Shown piece after piece: positions 18,796-27,575 of a stretch of DNA of 35,363 nucleotides. The notes under the pieces were generated by a model that ran no database searches, had not been told where the DNA came from, and saw only the letters and a program-made list of their open reading frames with translations. Each line of letters starts with the position of its first letter. Positions within the stretch are counted from its first letter, which is position 1. A program made the translations under genes and the position numbers. Source of the stretch: a virus. The DNA is taken from IMG/VR virus record IMGVR_UViG_3300045911_000167, positions 1 through 35,363 of that record; one strand, 5' to 3'.

Positions 18796-19473
18796 ATGAC
18801 GGCAAGACGAGCGGGCAACGTGGTGGCTGACTGGCTGGCGGCCGAGGACGCGGCCGTCGAGGCGGTCAAGGCGCAGGCTGCGCCGCCCAGGACGGCAAGC
18901 CCGAACATCATCCCCGCCCCGGCGCGCGGGCCGCAGCTGGTGGCGCCGCAGTTCGAGACGGTGCAGACGCCTTCTGGGCCCCGCACCCGCCGCGCCACGC
19001 AGGACGGGTTCCATCCGGTCAGGCAGGCGGATGCGTTCGATGTCATGGCGCTTCAGCACAAGCGGGCCGGGGGCAAGGGCGCGCTCTTTACCGTGGCGCA
19101 GGTCGAGGCGGGCCGGGCCTATGCGGCGCTGGCCGAGCGCTGTGCCTCCCAAGGGCTGCGCTGTACGTCGCCGGAAGGGCGTGTGCAGGGCCAGGGCCAG
19201 AACCGCGACTGGATCGAGGGTGTGATTGCCCGGTCGAAGAGGCTGGCGCGCATGCAGGCCGCCATCGGCAACGGTGTGGCGATGGAGCCGGATGGCGCCG
19301 AAGGCAAGCGCCGCGCCGTGCCGGTGCGGCGGCTCGTCGATGGCGTCTGCATCAAGGGGTGGACCCTAGGCCGCATCCTGCGGATGCATGGCTGGCACCC
19401 GCGTGGCTCTGGTCTGGCAGTGCTGCACGACGAGCTGAAGCGCGCGCTCGACCGGCTGCATGACGTGACCTAG
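18796..19473 (+). CDS. Hypothetical protein (225 aa), possible late regulator
   Basis: It begins MTARRAGNVVADWLAAEDAA. The first 75 residues are Ala/Pro/Thr-rich and probably disordered; the C-terminal half is helical and basic (DWIEGVIARSKRLARMQAAI, CIKGWTLGRILRMHGWHPRG), resembling helix-turn-helix late regulators by position. Its first 12 residues match the small protein at 6955-7080. It lies alone between origin and HNH/terminase genes, the usual place of a late-gene activator. That role is inference only. Confidence 0.65.
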   Translation: MTARRAGNVVADWLAAEDAAVEAVKAQAAPPRTASPNIIPAPARGPQLVAPQFETVQTPSGPRTRRATQDGFHPVRQADAFDVMALQHKRAGGKGALFTVAQVEAGRAYAALAERCASQGLRCTSPEGRVQGQGQNRDWIEGVIARSKRLARMQAAIGNGVAMEPDGAEGKRRAVPVRRLVDGVCIKGWTLGRILRMHGWHPRGSGLAVLHDELKRALDRLHDVT

Positions 19474-19582
19474 CAATTTAGGGTATTGACAAACGGACGA
19501 GCCGAACTTTCAACAGACGCCATGATCCAGAGATGCGCCCGGCGGGGGAGACCCTGACCGGGCGCTGTCGTTCCGGAGACCC

Positions 19583-19936
19583 ATGGCAAAGCTCAAGCGC
19601 CTCGCCCCTTCTCTGCAACCGCTTCGGCACCGGGTGCGCTACCTCGACACCGACCAGCATCGGGAGCGCGCCAGTCGCAACGCGGGCCGGGACTGGTACA
19701 AGACGGCGCGCTGGCAGCGGCTGCGCTGGTCGATCCTGGTTCGTGACAGGTTCACCTGCCAGTGGCCGGGATGCGGAAGGCTCGAAGCGGATACGTCGCA
19801 GTTGGTGGCCGATCATGTCGTCCCGCATCGCGGCGACGAGCGGCTGTTCTGGGATGCCGCGAACCTTCAGTGCCTCTGCAAGCCGTGTCACGACCGGCGC
19901 AAGCAGCGGGTCGAGGCGACCGGCGCCCTAGGCTGA
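19583..19936 (+). CDS. HNH endonuclease
   Basis: The 117-residue protein begins MAKLKRLAPSLQPLRHRVRY and follows GGAGA. Its HNH core is complete: CQWPGCG and CLCKPCH supply the paired zinc-ligand cysteines, and ADHVVPHRGD gives the catalytic His region, with DAANLQ providing the Asn. HNH genes directly before terS/terL are common in cos-type HK97-like phages, where they nick DNA with the terminase. A hairpin GCGCCCGG/CCGGGCGC (19535-19542, 19558-19565) and a TTGACA (19486-19491) lie in the 109-nt gap upstream. Confidence 0.88.
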   Translation: MAKLKRLAPSLQPLRHRVRYLDTDQHRERASRNAGRDWYKTARWQRLRWSILVRDRFTCQWPGCGRLEADTSQLVADHVVPHRGDERLFWDAANLQCLCKPCHDRRKQRVEATGALG

Positions 19937-20010
19937 CCCGACCCGGGCGGGAAGGGGGGGGTGCGAAAGTCTGGAGGCCCCGGCGCGTTAGACCGGGCTG
20001 GCACTCATTC
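19937..20010. other. Candidate cos region
   Basis: The gap between the HNH nuclease and terS holds a G-run (GGGGGGG, about 19956) in GGGAAGGGGGGGTGCGAAAG followed by CTGGAGGCCCCGGC. Similar G-rich segments are common before terS in HNH-type cos phages. This is position-based and unproven. Confidence 0.3.
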
Positions 20011-20023
20011 GGAGGTTTTTTTC

Positions 20024-20470
20024 TTGGCTGAGGCAGTTCCTGAGGCCGATACGGTCGACCTTGACCTGTTCGGCCAACCCAAGCAGCCGATCCGCGATCC
20101 TCGCGGGCGACCGGCATACGCAAAAAACAAAGAAAATCAGATGCTTGTCATGATTCTAAGGGCGCGCGAATGGACGCAGGCGCAGATCGCTGTCTTCATG
20201 GGCTGCGACGAGAAGACGCTGCGCAAGCATTTTTCCCGTGAGCTCGAACATGGAGCGCTGTTCATGGAGGGGATCGCGATGCAGGCGCTCGTGCGGAAGA
20301 TGCAGGAAGGCCATGTCGGCGCGACGAAGGAAGTTCTCGCAATCACCAAGGCTGCGGTCGCGCCATCGGTGCTGGACAAGCGCAAGCCCGCAGCGCCGCG
20401 CGGCAAGAAGGAACAGTTGGCCAGCGATGCTAGGACGCCTCCGGCAAGCTGGGGCGAGCTGATCAACTAA
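20024..20470 (+). CDS. terS: Terminase small subunit (TTG start)
   Basis: The 148-residue protein is read from a TTG: GGAGG (20011-20015) lies 8 nt upstream and no ATG or GTG fits it. It begins MAEAVPEADTVDLDLFGQPK. The DNA-binding part is a helix-turn-helix (WTQAQIAVFMGCDEKTLRKH, about 48-67) that would bind the packaging site. An oligomerisation helix follows (ALVRKMQEGHVGATKEVLAI). It lies between HNH nuclease and terL, which confirms the role. Confidence 0.85.
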   Translation: MAEAVPEADTVDLDLFGQPKQPIRDPRGRPAYAKNKENQMLVMILRAREWTQAQIAVFMGCDEKTLRKHFSRELEHGALFMEGIAMQALVRKMQEGHVGATKEVLAITKAAVAPSVLDKRKPAAPRGKKEQLASDARTPPASWGELIN

Positions 20471-20471
20471 G

Positions 20472-22181
20472 ATGACCTTCGAGTTTGCCTGTCCGGACTG
20501 GGCCGAGAAGCTGTCCCGTGGGGAGACGCCCATTGCTGCCTTGCCGCTCGACGACGAGGCGGCGGAGCGGGCGGTGCGCATCTTCAACAAGCTCCGCCTG
20601 CCGGACGTGATCGGCCAGCCGTCCATCGGGGAGGCAGGCGCGGAGTGGACGCGGGACATCGTTCGCGCGGCCTTTGGGTCGATGCGGACGGACGCCGCAG
20701 GTCATGAGGCGCGCCAGGTGGGCGAGATTTTCATCCTGGTGCCGAAGAAGAACGGCAAGACGACCGTTTCGGCGGCGATGGCCCTGACGTTCATGCTGCT
20801 CAACAGGCGCCGCAACGCGGACCTCCTGATCATCGGCCCGACGCAGAAAATCAGCGACGTGGCCTATGAGCAGGCGCGCGGCATGATCGAGGCGGACCCC
20901 GAAGGCTTCCTGCAGAAGCGATTCCACGTGCAGGACCACAGGAAGACCATCCGTTGCCGTGTCACCGGCGCGCGGCTGATGATCCGCACGTTCGGCATGG
21001 ATGTCCTGACCGGCTCGAAGCCGATCTTCGCGCTCATCGACGAGGTGCATGTGCTGGGATCGGTGCCCTACGCGGCAGATGTCATTCGGCAGATCAGAGG
21101 CGGCATGTTGCCGTTTCCGGAATCGCTTCTGGTGATGATCACGACGCAGTCGGACCATCCGCCGCAGGGTGTGTTCCGCTCGGAGCTCGACTATGCGCGC
21201 GGCGTCCGGGACGGAAAGATCACGGAGCGGGTTCGGCTCTTGCCGGTCCTCTATGAATTCCCAGAGGCGATCCAGCGCAGCAAGACGCAAGACTGGGCGG
21301 ATGTCAGCCTTTGGCACATGGTGACACCCTCTCTCGGGTGCCCCTTGACCATCGATGGCATGCGCGACGGTTACGAGCGCGCCAAGGCCGACGGTCAGGC
21401 CGAAGCCGTCGCCTGGGCCACGCAGCACCTCAACATCGAGGTCGGCGTCGGCCTCCGGGCGACGAGCTGGATCGGCGCGACCTTCTGGGAGGCCGCTGTC
21501 GACGCCAAGCTGGCCGACCTCGGTGCGCTCATGGAGCGGTCGGAGGTGGCGACGGTCGGTATCGACGGCGGCGGGCTCGACGACCTCCTCGGCTTGGCCG
21601 TCATCGGCCGTGAGAGGGAGACGCGCCGCTGGCTCTTGTGGACACATGCCTGGGCGCACCCTGAAGTCCTCGACCAGCGCAAGGAGATTGCGGGGCTCCT
21701 GCGCCAGTTCGAGAAGGACGGCGATCTGACGATCCTCGGTCACGACGACAAGACCGGCGACGTGGTGGGAGTGGCGGATGTGGTCGAGCGCCTGCTGCGT
21801 GCCGGGCTTCTGCCTGACGAACACGCAGTCGGCCTCGATCCCTACGGCGTCAGCGCGATCGTGGATGAGCTGGCGTTCCGGGGCCTCGGCGACGAGCAGC
21901 TTGTCGCGATCGGCCAAGGCGCGCGGCTGTCGCCTGCAATCTGGGGCATGGAGCGCAAGCTCAAGGATGGCACGCTGGTTCATGCAGGCCGCCCGATGAT
22001 GGCCTGGGTCTTGGGCAATGCGAAAACCGAACAGCGGGGAAGCGCGGTCATGATCACCAAGGAGACGGCGGGGAAAGCGAAGATCGACCCGCTCGTCGCG
22101 GCCTTCGACGCTTTCATGCTGATGAAGCGGAATCCGGAAGCACCGGCTGGGACGGCTCCGCGTATCCGGGTGCTTGCGTGA
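20472..22181 (+). CDS. terL: Terminase large subunit
   Basis: The 569-residue protein begins MTFEFACPDWAEKLSRGETP. Its ATPase part shows Walker A VPKKNGKTTV (~90-99), Walker B ALIDEVH (~186-192) and a TTQSDHPPQG coupling stretch. The nuclease (RNase H-like) part starts near IDGGGLDDLLGLA (~361), with a HDDK-type acidic region later. This is the HK97/lambdoid-type Terminase_1 packaging motor, which cuts and pumps DNA into the procapsid. It starts 1 nt after the terS stop and is followed by the portal. Confidence 0.93.
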   Translation: MTFEFACPDWAEKLSRGETPIAALPLDDEAAERAVRIFNKLRLPDVIGQPSIGEAGAEWTRDIVRAAFGSMRTDAAGHEARQVGEIFILVPKKNGKTTVSAAMALTFMLLNRRRNADLLIIGPTQKISDVAYEQARGMIEADPEGFLQKRFHVQDHRKTIRCRVTGARLMIRTFGMDVLTGSKPIFALIDEVHVLGSVPYAADVIRQIRGGMLPFPESLLVMITTQSDHPPQGVFRSELDYARGVRDGKITERVRLLPVLYEFPEAIQRSKTQDWADVSLWHMVTPSLGCPLTIDGMRDGYERAKADGQAEAVAWATQHLNIEVGVGLRATSWIGATFWEAAVDAKLADLGALMERSEVATVGIDGGGLDDLLGLAVIGRERETRRWLLWTHAWAHPEVLDQRKEIAGLLRQFEKDGDLTILGHDDKTGDVVGVADVVERLLRAGLLPDEHAVGLDPYGVSAIVDELAFRGLGDEQLVAIGQGARLSPAIWGMERKLKDGTLVHAGRPMMAWVLGNAKTEQRGSAVMITKETAGKAKIDPLVAAFDAFMLMKRNPEAPAGTAPRIRVLA

Positions 22182-23434
22182 TGCTGAAGGCCATGTGGCA
22201 TCGGCTGTTCGGGCCAAGGGATCAGGCGGTAGACAGCGCGCAGGTGCGCAAGGGCGATGGCGTCTGGGAGGCGTTTGTCGGCACGTCCCATGGCGCGCCG
22301 ACCGAGCGCGAGGCGCTGTCGGTCTCGGCGGTCTATGGTTGCGTGACGCTGATCGCCGGGGCGATTTCCGCCTTGCCGATGCACATCTATCGGCAGGACA
22401 TCGATCTCGACCGGACGCGGGACACGGTGTCTCCGCTCTGGTGGGTGCTCAACGAGGAATTCGCGCCGCGCTGGACGGCAGCGGCGGGCTGGTCTTTCCT
22501 CGCTGGCTCGCGCCTGCTGCACGGTGACGCATTCGCGGAGATCGTGCGCACCCGCGCCGGTGCTGTCCGCTACATCGTGCCGCTTCACCCCGACAGGGTG
22601 CGCGTGATCGCCTCGCCGGACGGCATGCGGCTCGTCTACGAGGTCCAGCCGGATCGGACGATCGAGGCGCCATCGTCGGAGGCCAGCCGCATTCGGGTCC
22701 TCGACCAAGACGATGTGCTGCATGTGCCTGGTTTCGGCTTCAATGGTCTGCGGGGCATGTCGCCGCTGCGATATGCGCTGCGCAGCGCCGGGCGACTGGC
22801 CATCAATGCGCAGGACTTCTCGGCATCGTTCCTGCGGAACATGGGCCGCCCGGATTACGTCCTGGAGACGGACAAGGCGCTGTCCGACGACCAGTTCGAG
22901 CGGCTGCGGCAACAGATGGACGAGCACAAGGGGCCGATCAACGCGGGCAAGCCGATCATCCTGGAAGGCGGGTTGAAAGTGCACGCGCTGACCATGCCGC
23001 TTGAAGAAATGCAGTTGCTTGAGACGCGGAAATGGCAGGTGGAGGAGATCGCGCGGATCTATGGCGTGCCGCCGTTCATGATCGGGCATCAGGAAAAGTC
23101 GTCTTCCTGGGGCACGGGGATCGAGGCGATGGGCGCGGGGTTCGTGCGGTACACCTTGAGGGATCACCTGAACGCCTTTCAGAACGAGATCAACCGGAAG
23201 TTTTTCCGCACGGCGCGCACGGTGGCGGAGTTCGACACGACAGAGCTCGAACGCGCCAACACGGCAGAGCTTTTCAGCGCCATGCGCCTGGCCCTCGGTC
23301 GCGCGGGCGAGCCTGCTTTCATGTCGATCGAAGAGGTGCGGCAGAAGCTGAACCTCCCGCGCAAGATGAACGGGACGACGCCCATACCGAAACCGGACGA
23401 GACCGAAGCGCCGGATGAGGAGATAGACGAATGA
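22181..23434 (+). CDS. Portal protein (HK97 family)
   Basis: The 417-residue protein starts MLKAMWHRLFGPRDQAVDSA. Typical HK97 portal features include ALSVSAVYGCVTLIAGAISA (~46), SFLAGSRLLHGDAFAEIVRT, the middle FGFNGLRGMSPLRYALRS and a C-terminal stem region with SSSWGTGIEAMGAGFVRYTL (~306). ATG 22181 overlaps the terL stop; an in-frame GTG at 22178 is the alternative. It forms the dodecameric DNA channel. The end EAPDEEIDE overlaps the protease. Confidence 0.92.
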   Translation: MLKAMWHRLFGPRDQAVDSAQVRKGDGVWEAFVGTSHGAPTEREALSVSAVYGCVTLIAGAISALPMHIYRQDIDLDRTRDTVSPLWWVLNEEFAPRWTAAAGWSFLAGSRLLHGDAFAEIVRTRAGAVRYIVPLHPDRVRVIASPDGMRLVYEVQPDRTIEAPSSEASRIRVLDQDDVLHVPGFGFNGLRGMSPLRYALRSAGRLAINAQDFSASFLRNMGRPDYVLETDKALSDDQFERLRQQMDEHKGPINAGKPIILEGGLKVHALTMPLEEMQLLETRKWQVEEIARIYGVPPFMIGHQEKSSSWGTGIEAMGAGFVRYTLRDHLNAFQNEINRKFFRTARTVAEFDTTELERANTAELFSAMRLALGRAGEPAFMSIEEVRQKLNLPRKMNGTTPIPKPDETEAPDEEIDE

Positions 23435-24138
23435 CGCCCTATGTGAAGATGCGCCTTGCCAACCGCGACAAGGGGCAGTTCCGCGCGCAGGATGACACGA
23501 TCTGGCTCTATGACGTGATCGCCGCGGATGACGACGAGGCGTCCTGGTGGGGCGGCATCAGCCCGCGCGCGTTCATCGAGGCGCTGGCGGCGACGAGTGG
23601 GCCGGTGACGTTGCGGATCAATTCGCCGGGCGGGAGCGTGTTCGGCGCGCAGGCAATGGTCGCGGCGATGCGGGCGCATGGTCAGCCGATCACGGCGCGG
23701 ATCGACAGCTTGGCGGCTTCGGCGGCGTCGGTCATCGCGGCGGAAGCGGCCCGCACCGAGATCGTCTCGGGCGCAATGATGATGATCCACAAGGCCTGGG
23801 GCCTGGCGCTCGGCAACGAGGACGACATGCGCGCGACGGCCGACCTGCTTGCCAAGATCGACGACCAGATCGCGGCAACCTATGCGCGGCGCGGTCAGAC
23901 CTCAGAGGAGGAATGGCTCGACCGGATGCGCGCGGAGACGTGGTTTGCGGCTGACGAGGCTGTCGCGGCCGGACTGGCCGATGCGGTCATCACGGAGAAC
24001 ACACAGCGGCCTGCCGCGCAATGGGACCTGTCGGCTTTTGCCGCCGTCCCGCAGATCGAACAGCCGGAGCCGGTGGTTGCGCCGGGTCCGACCGTCCAGC
24101 AGCGCCTGAAGGCTGAGCTGCTGATCAGAGGAATCTAG
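23431..24138 (+). CDS. ClpP-like prohead maturation protease
   Basis: The 235-residue protein begins MTPYVKMRLANRDKGQFRAQ. It matches the S14/ClpP fold used as head protease: LRINSPGGSVFGAQAM (~67-82), the serine-bearing IDSLAASAASVIAAEA (~91-106), the His in AMMMIHKAWG (~119) and an Asp further on. It would cleave the N-terminal delta domain of the capsid protein during maturation. It overlaps the portal and precedes the capsid gene, as usual. Confidence 0.92.
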   Translation: MTPYVKMRLANRDKGQFRAQDDTIWLYDVIAADDDEASWWGGISPRAFIEALAATSGPVTLRINSPGGSVFGAQAMVAAMRAHGQPITARIDSLAASAASVIAAEAARTEIVSGAMMMIHKAWGLALGNEDDMRATADLLAKIDDQIAATYARRGQTSEEEWLDRMRAETWFAADEAVAAGLADAVITENTQRPAAQWDLSAFAAVPQIEQPEPVVAPGPTVQQRLKAELLIRGI

Positions 24139-24194
24139 GCGCGCCGCGCCAGATCAACCCGCCGCACCTGCGGCTTTCATGAAAGGAACGACAC

Positions 24195-25403
24195 ATGTCG
24201 CTTCAAGCTCTGCGAGAGCAGCGCGCGGCGAAGGCCAAGGCGCTGCAAGAATTGGTGAACAAGACTGACTGGAACGCCGAAACGGATCAGGCGGTCTACG
24301 ATGAGACCATGGCCGAGATCGACGACATCGATGCGCGGATCGAGCGCATCGTTGCGGCGAATGCCAAACTGGCCGAGGACACCCGCACCGACGAGGTGAT
24401 CGAGGCGACCAATCGCGTCAAGCGCGACAAGGGCGCTGATACCTCGATCTTCGACAAATGGCTGCGGGGTGGCGACAACGCGCTCAACGCCGACGACTGG
24501 GCCTATGTGCGCAACGCGATGTCGACGTCCGTCGGATCGGAAGGCGGCTTCACCGTCGATACCGAAGTGGCGCAGACCGTGATCAACGCGCTCAAGGCCT
24601 TCGGCGGAATGCGCGAGGTCGCCACGATCATTACCACGAGCGGTGTCGGGCTCCTGTCGTTCCCCACGTCGAACGGCACGTCCGAAGTGGGCGAGATCGT
24701 CGCAGAGAACGCGACGGCCACCGACCTCGATCCCTCCTTCGGCACGGTCGGGCTGCCGGCCTACCCGTTTTCGTCGAAGGTCGTCACGGTGCCGATCGCG
24801 CTTCTGCAGGACAGCAAGGTGGACATCGAGGGCTTCGTGCGCGACCGTCTGGTCGAGCGGATCGGCCGCATCACCAACCAGCTGTTCACCACCGGAACCG
24901 GCTCGTCGGAGCCAAACGGGATCGTCACGGCGGCAACCGTGGGCGTGACTGCGGCCAACGGCACGTCGCAGGTGACCGCGATCACCTACGACAGCCTCGT
25001 GGCGACCCAGCATTCCGTCGATCCGGCCTATCGCCGGGCTGCGGGGTGGATGTTCAACGACAATACGCTGATGAAGATCAGGCAGATGAAGGACAGCCAG
25101 TCGCGGCCGCTCTTCGTTCCCGGATACGAGACGGGCGTGCCGGGCGGCATTCCCGATACGCTTCTGGGGGCGCGCGTGACCATCAACCAGGACATGGCGA
25201 ACATGGCGGCGAACGCGCGGTCGATCCTCTTCGGCGATTTCTCGGGCTACTACATCCGCGATGTCATGGCGCTGGAAATGTTCCGTTTCACGGACTCGTA
25301 CTTCATGAAGAAAGGGCAGGTGGGCTTCATGGCCTGGATGCGCACCGGCGGCAACCTCGTGGACACCAACAAGGTCCGCGTGTTCGTCAACGCTGCGTCG
25401 TGA
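24195..25403 (+). CDS. Major capsid protein (HK97 fold)
   Basis: The 402-residue protein begins MSLQALREQRAAKAKALQEL after a strong AAAGGAA. Residues ~1-100 form a coiled-coil delta (scaffold) domain. The mature coat follows from about the STSVGSEGGFTVDTEVAQTV stretch (~110), with fold motifs TSVGSEGGF..., GTSEVGEIVAENATAT, FTTGTGSSEPNGIV and VPGGIPDTLLGARVTIN. The C-terminus FMAWMRTGGNLVDTNKVRVF is standard. A small hairpin GCCGC/GCGGC (24161-24174) lies 20 nt upstream. Confidence 0.94.
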   Translation: MSLQALREQRAAKAKALQELVNKTDWNAETDQAVYDETMAEIDDIDARIERIVAANAKLAEDTRTDEVIEATNRVKRDKGADTSIFDKWLRGGDNALNADDWAYVRNAMSTSVGSEGGFTVDTEVAQTVINALKAFGGMREVATIITTSGVGLLSFPTSNGTSEVGEIVAENATATDLDPSFGTVGLPAYPFSSKVVTVPIALLQDSKVDIEGFVRDRLVERIGRITNQLFTTGTGSSEPNGIVTAATVGVTAANGTSQVTAITYDSLVATQHSVDPAYRRAAGWMFNDNTLMKIRQMKDSQSRPLFVPGYETGVPGGIPDTLLGARVTINQDMANMAANARSILFGDFSGYYIRDVMALEMFRFTDSYFMKKGQVGFMAWMRTGGNLVDTNKVRVFVNAAS

Positions 25404-25465
25404 TGCATGTCCCTGTGGCGGTGGTGCTTCACGGCATCGCCGCCGCGTGCTGACAGGAGATCGAG

Positions 25466-25642
25466 ATGACCCAGAAGAATGCGCATCGCGCTCAGGAAGA
25501 AGCTCAGGAAGAGAAGGCAAGAGTTCGGCTGTCCTGCACCTATTCGGGTGACGGCATCGCATGGGGGCCGGGTGAGGTGATCGAAGTCGATGCGGCGGAG
25601 GCAGCGCGGCTCATCGATCTGGGCGTGGCCGAGGCTGTCTGA
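25466..25642 (+). CDS. Small post-capsid protein (58 aa)
   Basis: It begins MTQKNAHRAQEEAQEEKARV behind AGGAGA. After a charged helix it has a small beta domain (SCTYSGDGIAWGPGEVIEVD) ending AARLIDLGVAEAV, a pattern common in small head-associated proteins of HK97-like phages (GPGEVIEV...A..LI..G.AE.V). Its role could be head decoration or neck assembly. Placed between capsid and connector genes. Confidence 0.7.
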   Translation: MTQKNAHRAQEEAQEEKARVRLSCTYSGDGIAWGPGEVIEVDAAEAARLIDLGVAEAV

Positions 25643-25644
25643 TC

Positions 25645-26184
25645 ATGGATGTCTATCGCCCGCGCGGCAGGATCGTGACGGTGACGGCGGCGACCACGCC
25701 CGTCGTCTCGCTCGCGGACATGAAGGCGCAATTGAATGTCCTGCACGCGGACGATGACACCAAGATCACCAAGATCGAAGCTGCGACGGTGGCTTGGGTC
25801 GAGCGCTACCTGCAGCGGCTTCTGACCGTGCGGCAGGTGATCATGCGGCTGCCAAGTCTGCCGTCCGGCAAGGTTCCGGTCGAGCTCTACGGCGGTCGCG
25901 TGGCATCCATTACGAGCGTCATCGCGGATGGAACGGCGATCACCGGCACCACGACGGTCGGTGACAGCCCGGCGCTTCTGTTGCCAACGGACGACTGGCC
26001 GGCCGTGACGGGCGAAGGTTTGCCTGTGACGATCACCTACACTGCGGGGTTCGCGACCATCCCGGAGGATATCGTCACGGCCGTCAAGCTGGCGGGCGAG
26101 GCGCTGCACGACAATGACGAACGTGGGCCGATGACCCCTGCCGTCGAGGCGCTCCTGTCGCGGTATCGGATCAGGGCGCTGTGA
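25645..26184 (+). CDS. Head-tail connector (gp6-like)
   Basis: The 179-residue protein begins MDVYRPRGRIVTVTAATTPV. It fits the Phage_connect_1 type: VSLADMKAQLNVLHADDDTK, IEAATVAWVERYLQRLLTVR, then a beta part (VPVELYGGRVASITSVI, LPVTITYTAGFATIPEDIVT) and a helical end (AVKLAGEALHDNDERG). Gp6-like proteins dock under the portal. Neighbours are the small post-capsid protein and the head-closure protein, which supports the call. Confidence 0.85.
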   Translation: MDVYRPRGRIVTVTAATTPVVSLADMKAQLNVLHADDDTKITKIEAATVAWVERYLQRLLTVRQVIMRLPSLPSGKVPVELYGGRVASITSVIADGTAITGTTTVGDSPALLLPTDDWPAVTGEGLPVTITYTAGFATIPEDIVTAVKLAGEALHDNDERGPMTPAVEALLSRYRIRAL

Positions 26185-26519
26185 TGCGGCGGGCAAGACT
26201 CAAGGAGCGCGTCTTCTTGCAGAAACCGACGGCCACGGCGGACGGCATGGGCGGCACCGAGGCCGGATGGGAGGATGTGTTCGAGACGCGGGCGCATTTC
26301 CGGTATTTGCGCGGCAGCGAGAGCGTGATGGCGGGGCGGCTGCAAGGCCGCCTGACGATCGTGGCCACGATCCCGACGCATGATGATGCGCGCGATGTGA
26401 CGACTGACTGGCGGATGCGCGACGCACGCTCCGGCACGATCTGGAATGTCCGGTCGGTCATTCCGTCGGATGAACGGCATTTCCTCGAGCTCACCTGCGA
26501 AAGCGGAGTGGCGACATGA
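26184..26519 (+). CDS. Head-closure / head-tail joining protein (SPP1 gp16-like)
   Basis: The 111-residue protein begins MRRARLKERVFLQKPTATAD. It shows the joining-protein pattern: L.ERV..Q then DGMGGTEAGWEDVFETRAHF, RGSESVMAGRLQGRLTIVAT and MRDARSGTIWNVRSVIPSDE. It would seal the capsid and accept the tail. ATG 26184 overlaps the connector end. Confidence 0.85.
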   Translation: MRRARLKERVFLQKPTATADGMGGTEAGWEDVFETRAHFRYLRGSESVMAGRLQGRLTIVATIPTHDDARDVTTDWRMRDARSGTIWNVRSVIPSDERHFLELTCESGVAT

Positions 26520-26917
26520 GCGCTTCCGCTGACCTGCAGAAGCTCATCTTCGACCGACTGGTTGCGGACGCTGGGGTGCATGCGATTATAGGGGATCGCA
26601 TCTACGACAACCGGCCGAATACGGCCCAGTTCCCGTGCGTCACCTTCGGGCCGTCTGACGTCGTGGAGGACGATGCCGAGGGCATCACCGGGCGGGTGGA
26701 GACGATCCAGCTCGACTGCTGGGCGCGCGGCAACGGGCGTATCGGCGCGGTCAAGCCGTTGGTCGATGCGGTCAAGGCGGCGTTGCACCTGTTCCACGTC
26801 AATCCGCCGAATAGCGCGCTGGTCGAGATGCGCGTGACGGGCACGCGGGCATTCATGGAGCCGGACGGGCTGACGGCGCACGGGGTCGTCACGGTTCAGG
26901 CGATCATGGAGGAGTGA
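26516..26917 (+). CDS. Tail completion protein (DUF3168-like)
   Basis: The 133-residue protein begins MSASADLQKLIFDRLVADAG. It matches DUF3168 tail terminators: a start helix, IIGDRIYDNRPNTAQFPCVT, then beta strands (RVETIQLDCWARGNGRIG) and AVKAALHLFHVNPPNSALVE. It probably caps the tail tube at the head end. It overlaps the head-closure gene by ATGA. In many HK97-like genomes the gp10-like gene comes first; here it follows. Confidence 0.82.
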   Translation: MSASADLQKLIFDRLVADAGVHAIIGDRIYDNRPNTAQFPCVTFGPSDVVEDDAEGITGRVETIQLDCWARGNGRIGAVKPLVDAVKAALHLFHVNPPNSALVEMRVTGTRAFMEPDGLTAHGVVTVQAIMEE

Positions 26918-27339
26918 TGCAAGGCGAAGCGGCGCTGAGAGCAAGATTTGAGGCGATCCCGCGGAAAATCCGCGATGAGCTCGCGCGCGAGATGGAGGCG
27001 CAAGCAGCCAAGGTTGTGGCGGATATGAAGCGGTTGGTCCCTGTCGATACGGGCGCGTTGCGCGACAGCATCGGCTGGACCTGGGGCAATGCGCCGGCGG
27101 GATCGGTCTCTATCGGCACGGTGAAGGGGCGGCAATTCGGAAAGATAGCCATCACGATCTTTGCGGGCACGCGGGACAAGAGCTTAGGCGAAAGAGACGC
27201 ATTCTATGCGCATTTCGTAGAGTTCGGGGCGGTTAAAAGGCCTGCCCAACCCTTTTTTTTTCCGGCCTGGCGCGCAAACAAGACCCGCGTGAACGCCGCG
27301 CTCAAGAGGGCGGTAAATCGGGCGGTGAAGCGGGCCTAG
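26917..27339 (+). CDS. HK97 gp10-like neck/tail protein
   Basis: The 140-residue protein begins MQGEAALRARFEAIPRKIRD. It shows the gp10 pattern LVPVDTGALRDSIGW (~47-61), then YAHFVEFGAVKRPAQPFFFP (~97-116), the conserved H..E.G....A.PF.RPA type box, and a basic C-terminal helix (AALKRAVNRAVKRA). It likely takes part in head-tail joining. ATG 26917 is preferred over GTG 26914. Confidence 0.85.
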   Translation: MQGEAALRARFEAIPRKIRDELAREMEAQAAKVVADMKRLVPVDTGALRDSIGWTWGNAPAGSVSIGTVKGRQFGKIAITIFAGTRDKSLGERDAFYAHFVEFGAVKRPAQPFFFPAWRANKTRVNAALKRAVNRAVKRA

Positions 27340-27370
27340 AGAAAAAAGCAATGGAGGCGAGGCAGCAACC

Positions 27371-27562
27371 ATGAAGGCAATCTTCCACAAGCAGATCGGC
27401 ATCGTGATCGGGAACATGAGCTGGGTGATCGAGGCATCGCCGGTTCCGCAGACCCTGCCGCGCGCTGTCATCGAGGAAGCCGTCGCCAAGGGCGCGGCAA
27501 CCATCGTGCCGCCCCAGCGGACGCAACCGAATTCACGTCAACCGGGCGACGAGCCCACCTGA
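27371..27562 (+). CDS. Small hypothetical morphogenesis-region protein (63 aa)
   Basis: It begins MKAIFHKQIGIVIGNMSWVI behind GGAGG (27353-27357), and has a short beta part followed by PQTLPRAVIEEAVAKGAATI, a pattern typical of small head/neck proteins. The tail is Pro/Gln-rich. It lies between the gp10-like and tail tube genes. No known function. Confidence 0.65.
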   Translation: MKAIFHKQIGIVIGNMSWVIEASPVPQTLPRAVIEEAVAKGAATIVPPQRTQPNSRQPGDEPT

Positions 27563-27575
27563 AAGGAGCCAAGAC

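Noticed and set aside
19486-19514. Sigma70 promoter before the HNH gene
   Set aside because: TTGACA is perfect but no acceptable -10 lies 16-18 bp downstream.
20463-22217. Very long minus-strand frame opposite terL
   Set aside because: High GC with strong third-position bias keeps antisense frames open; the translation is Arg/His/Asp low-quality, while terL is an unambiguous family match.
25403-25453. 16-residue frame after the capsid gene
   Set aside because: Too short, no ribosome binding site, and the next gene has its own AGGAGA.
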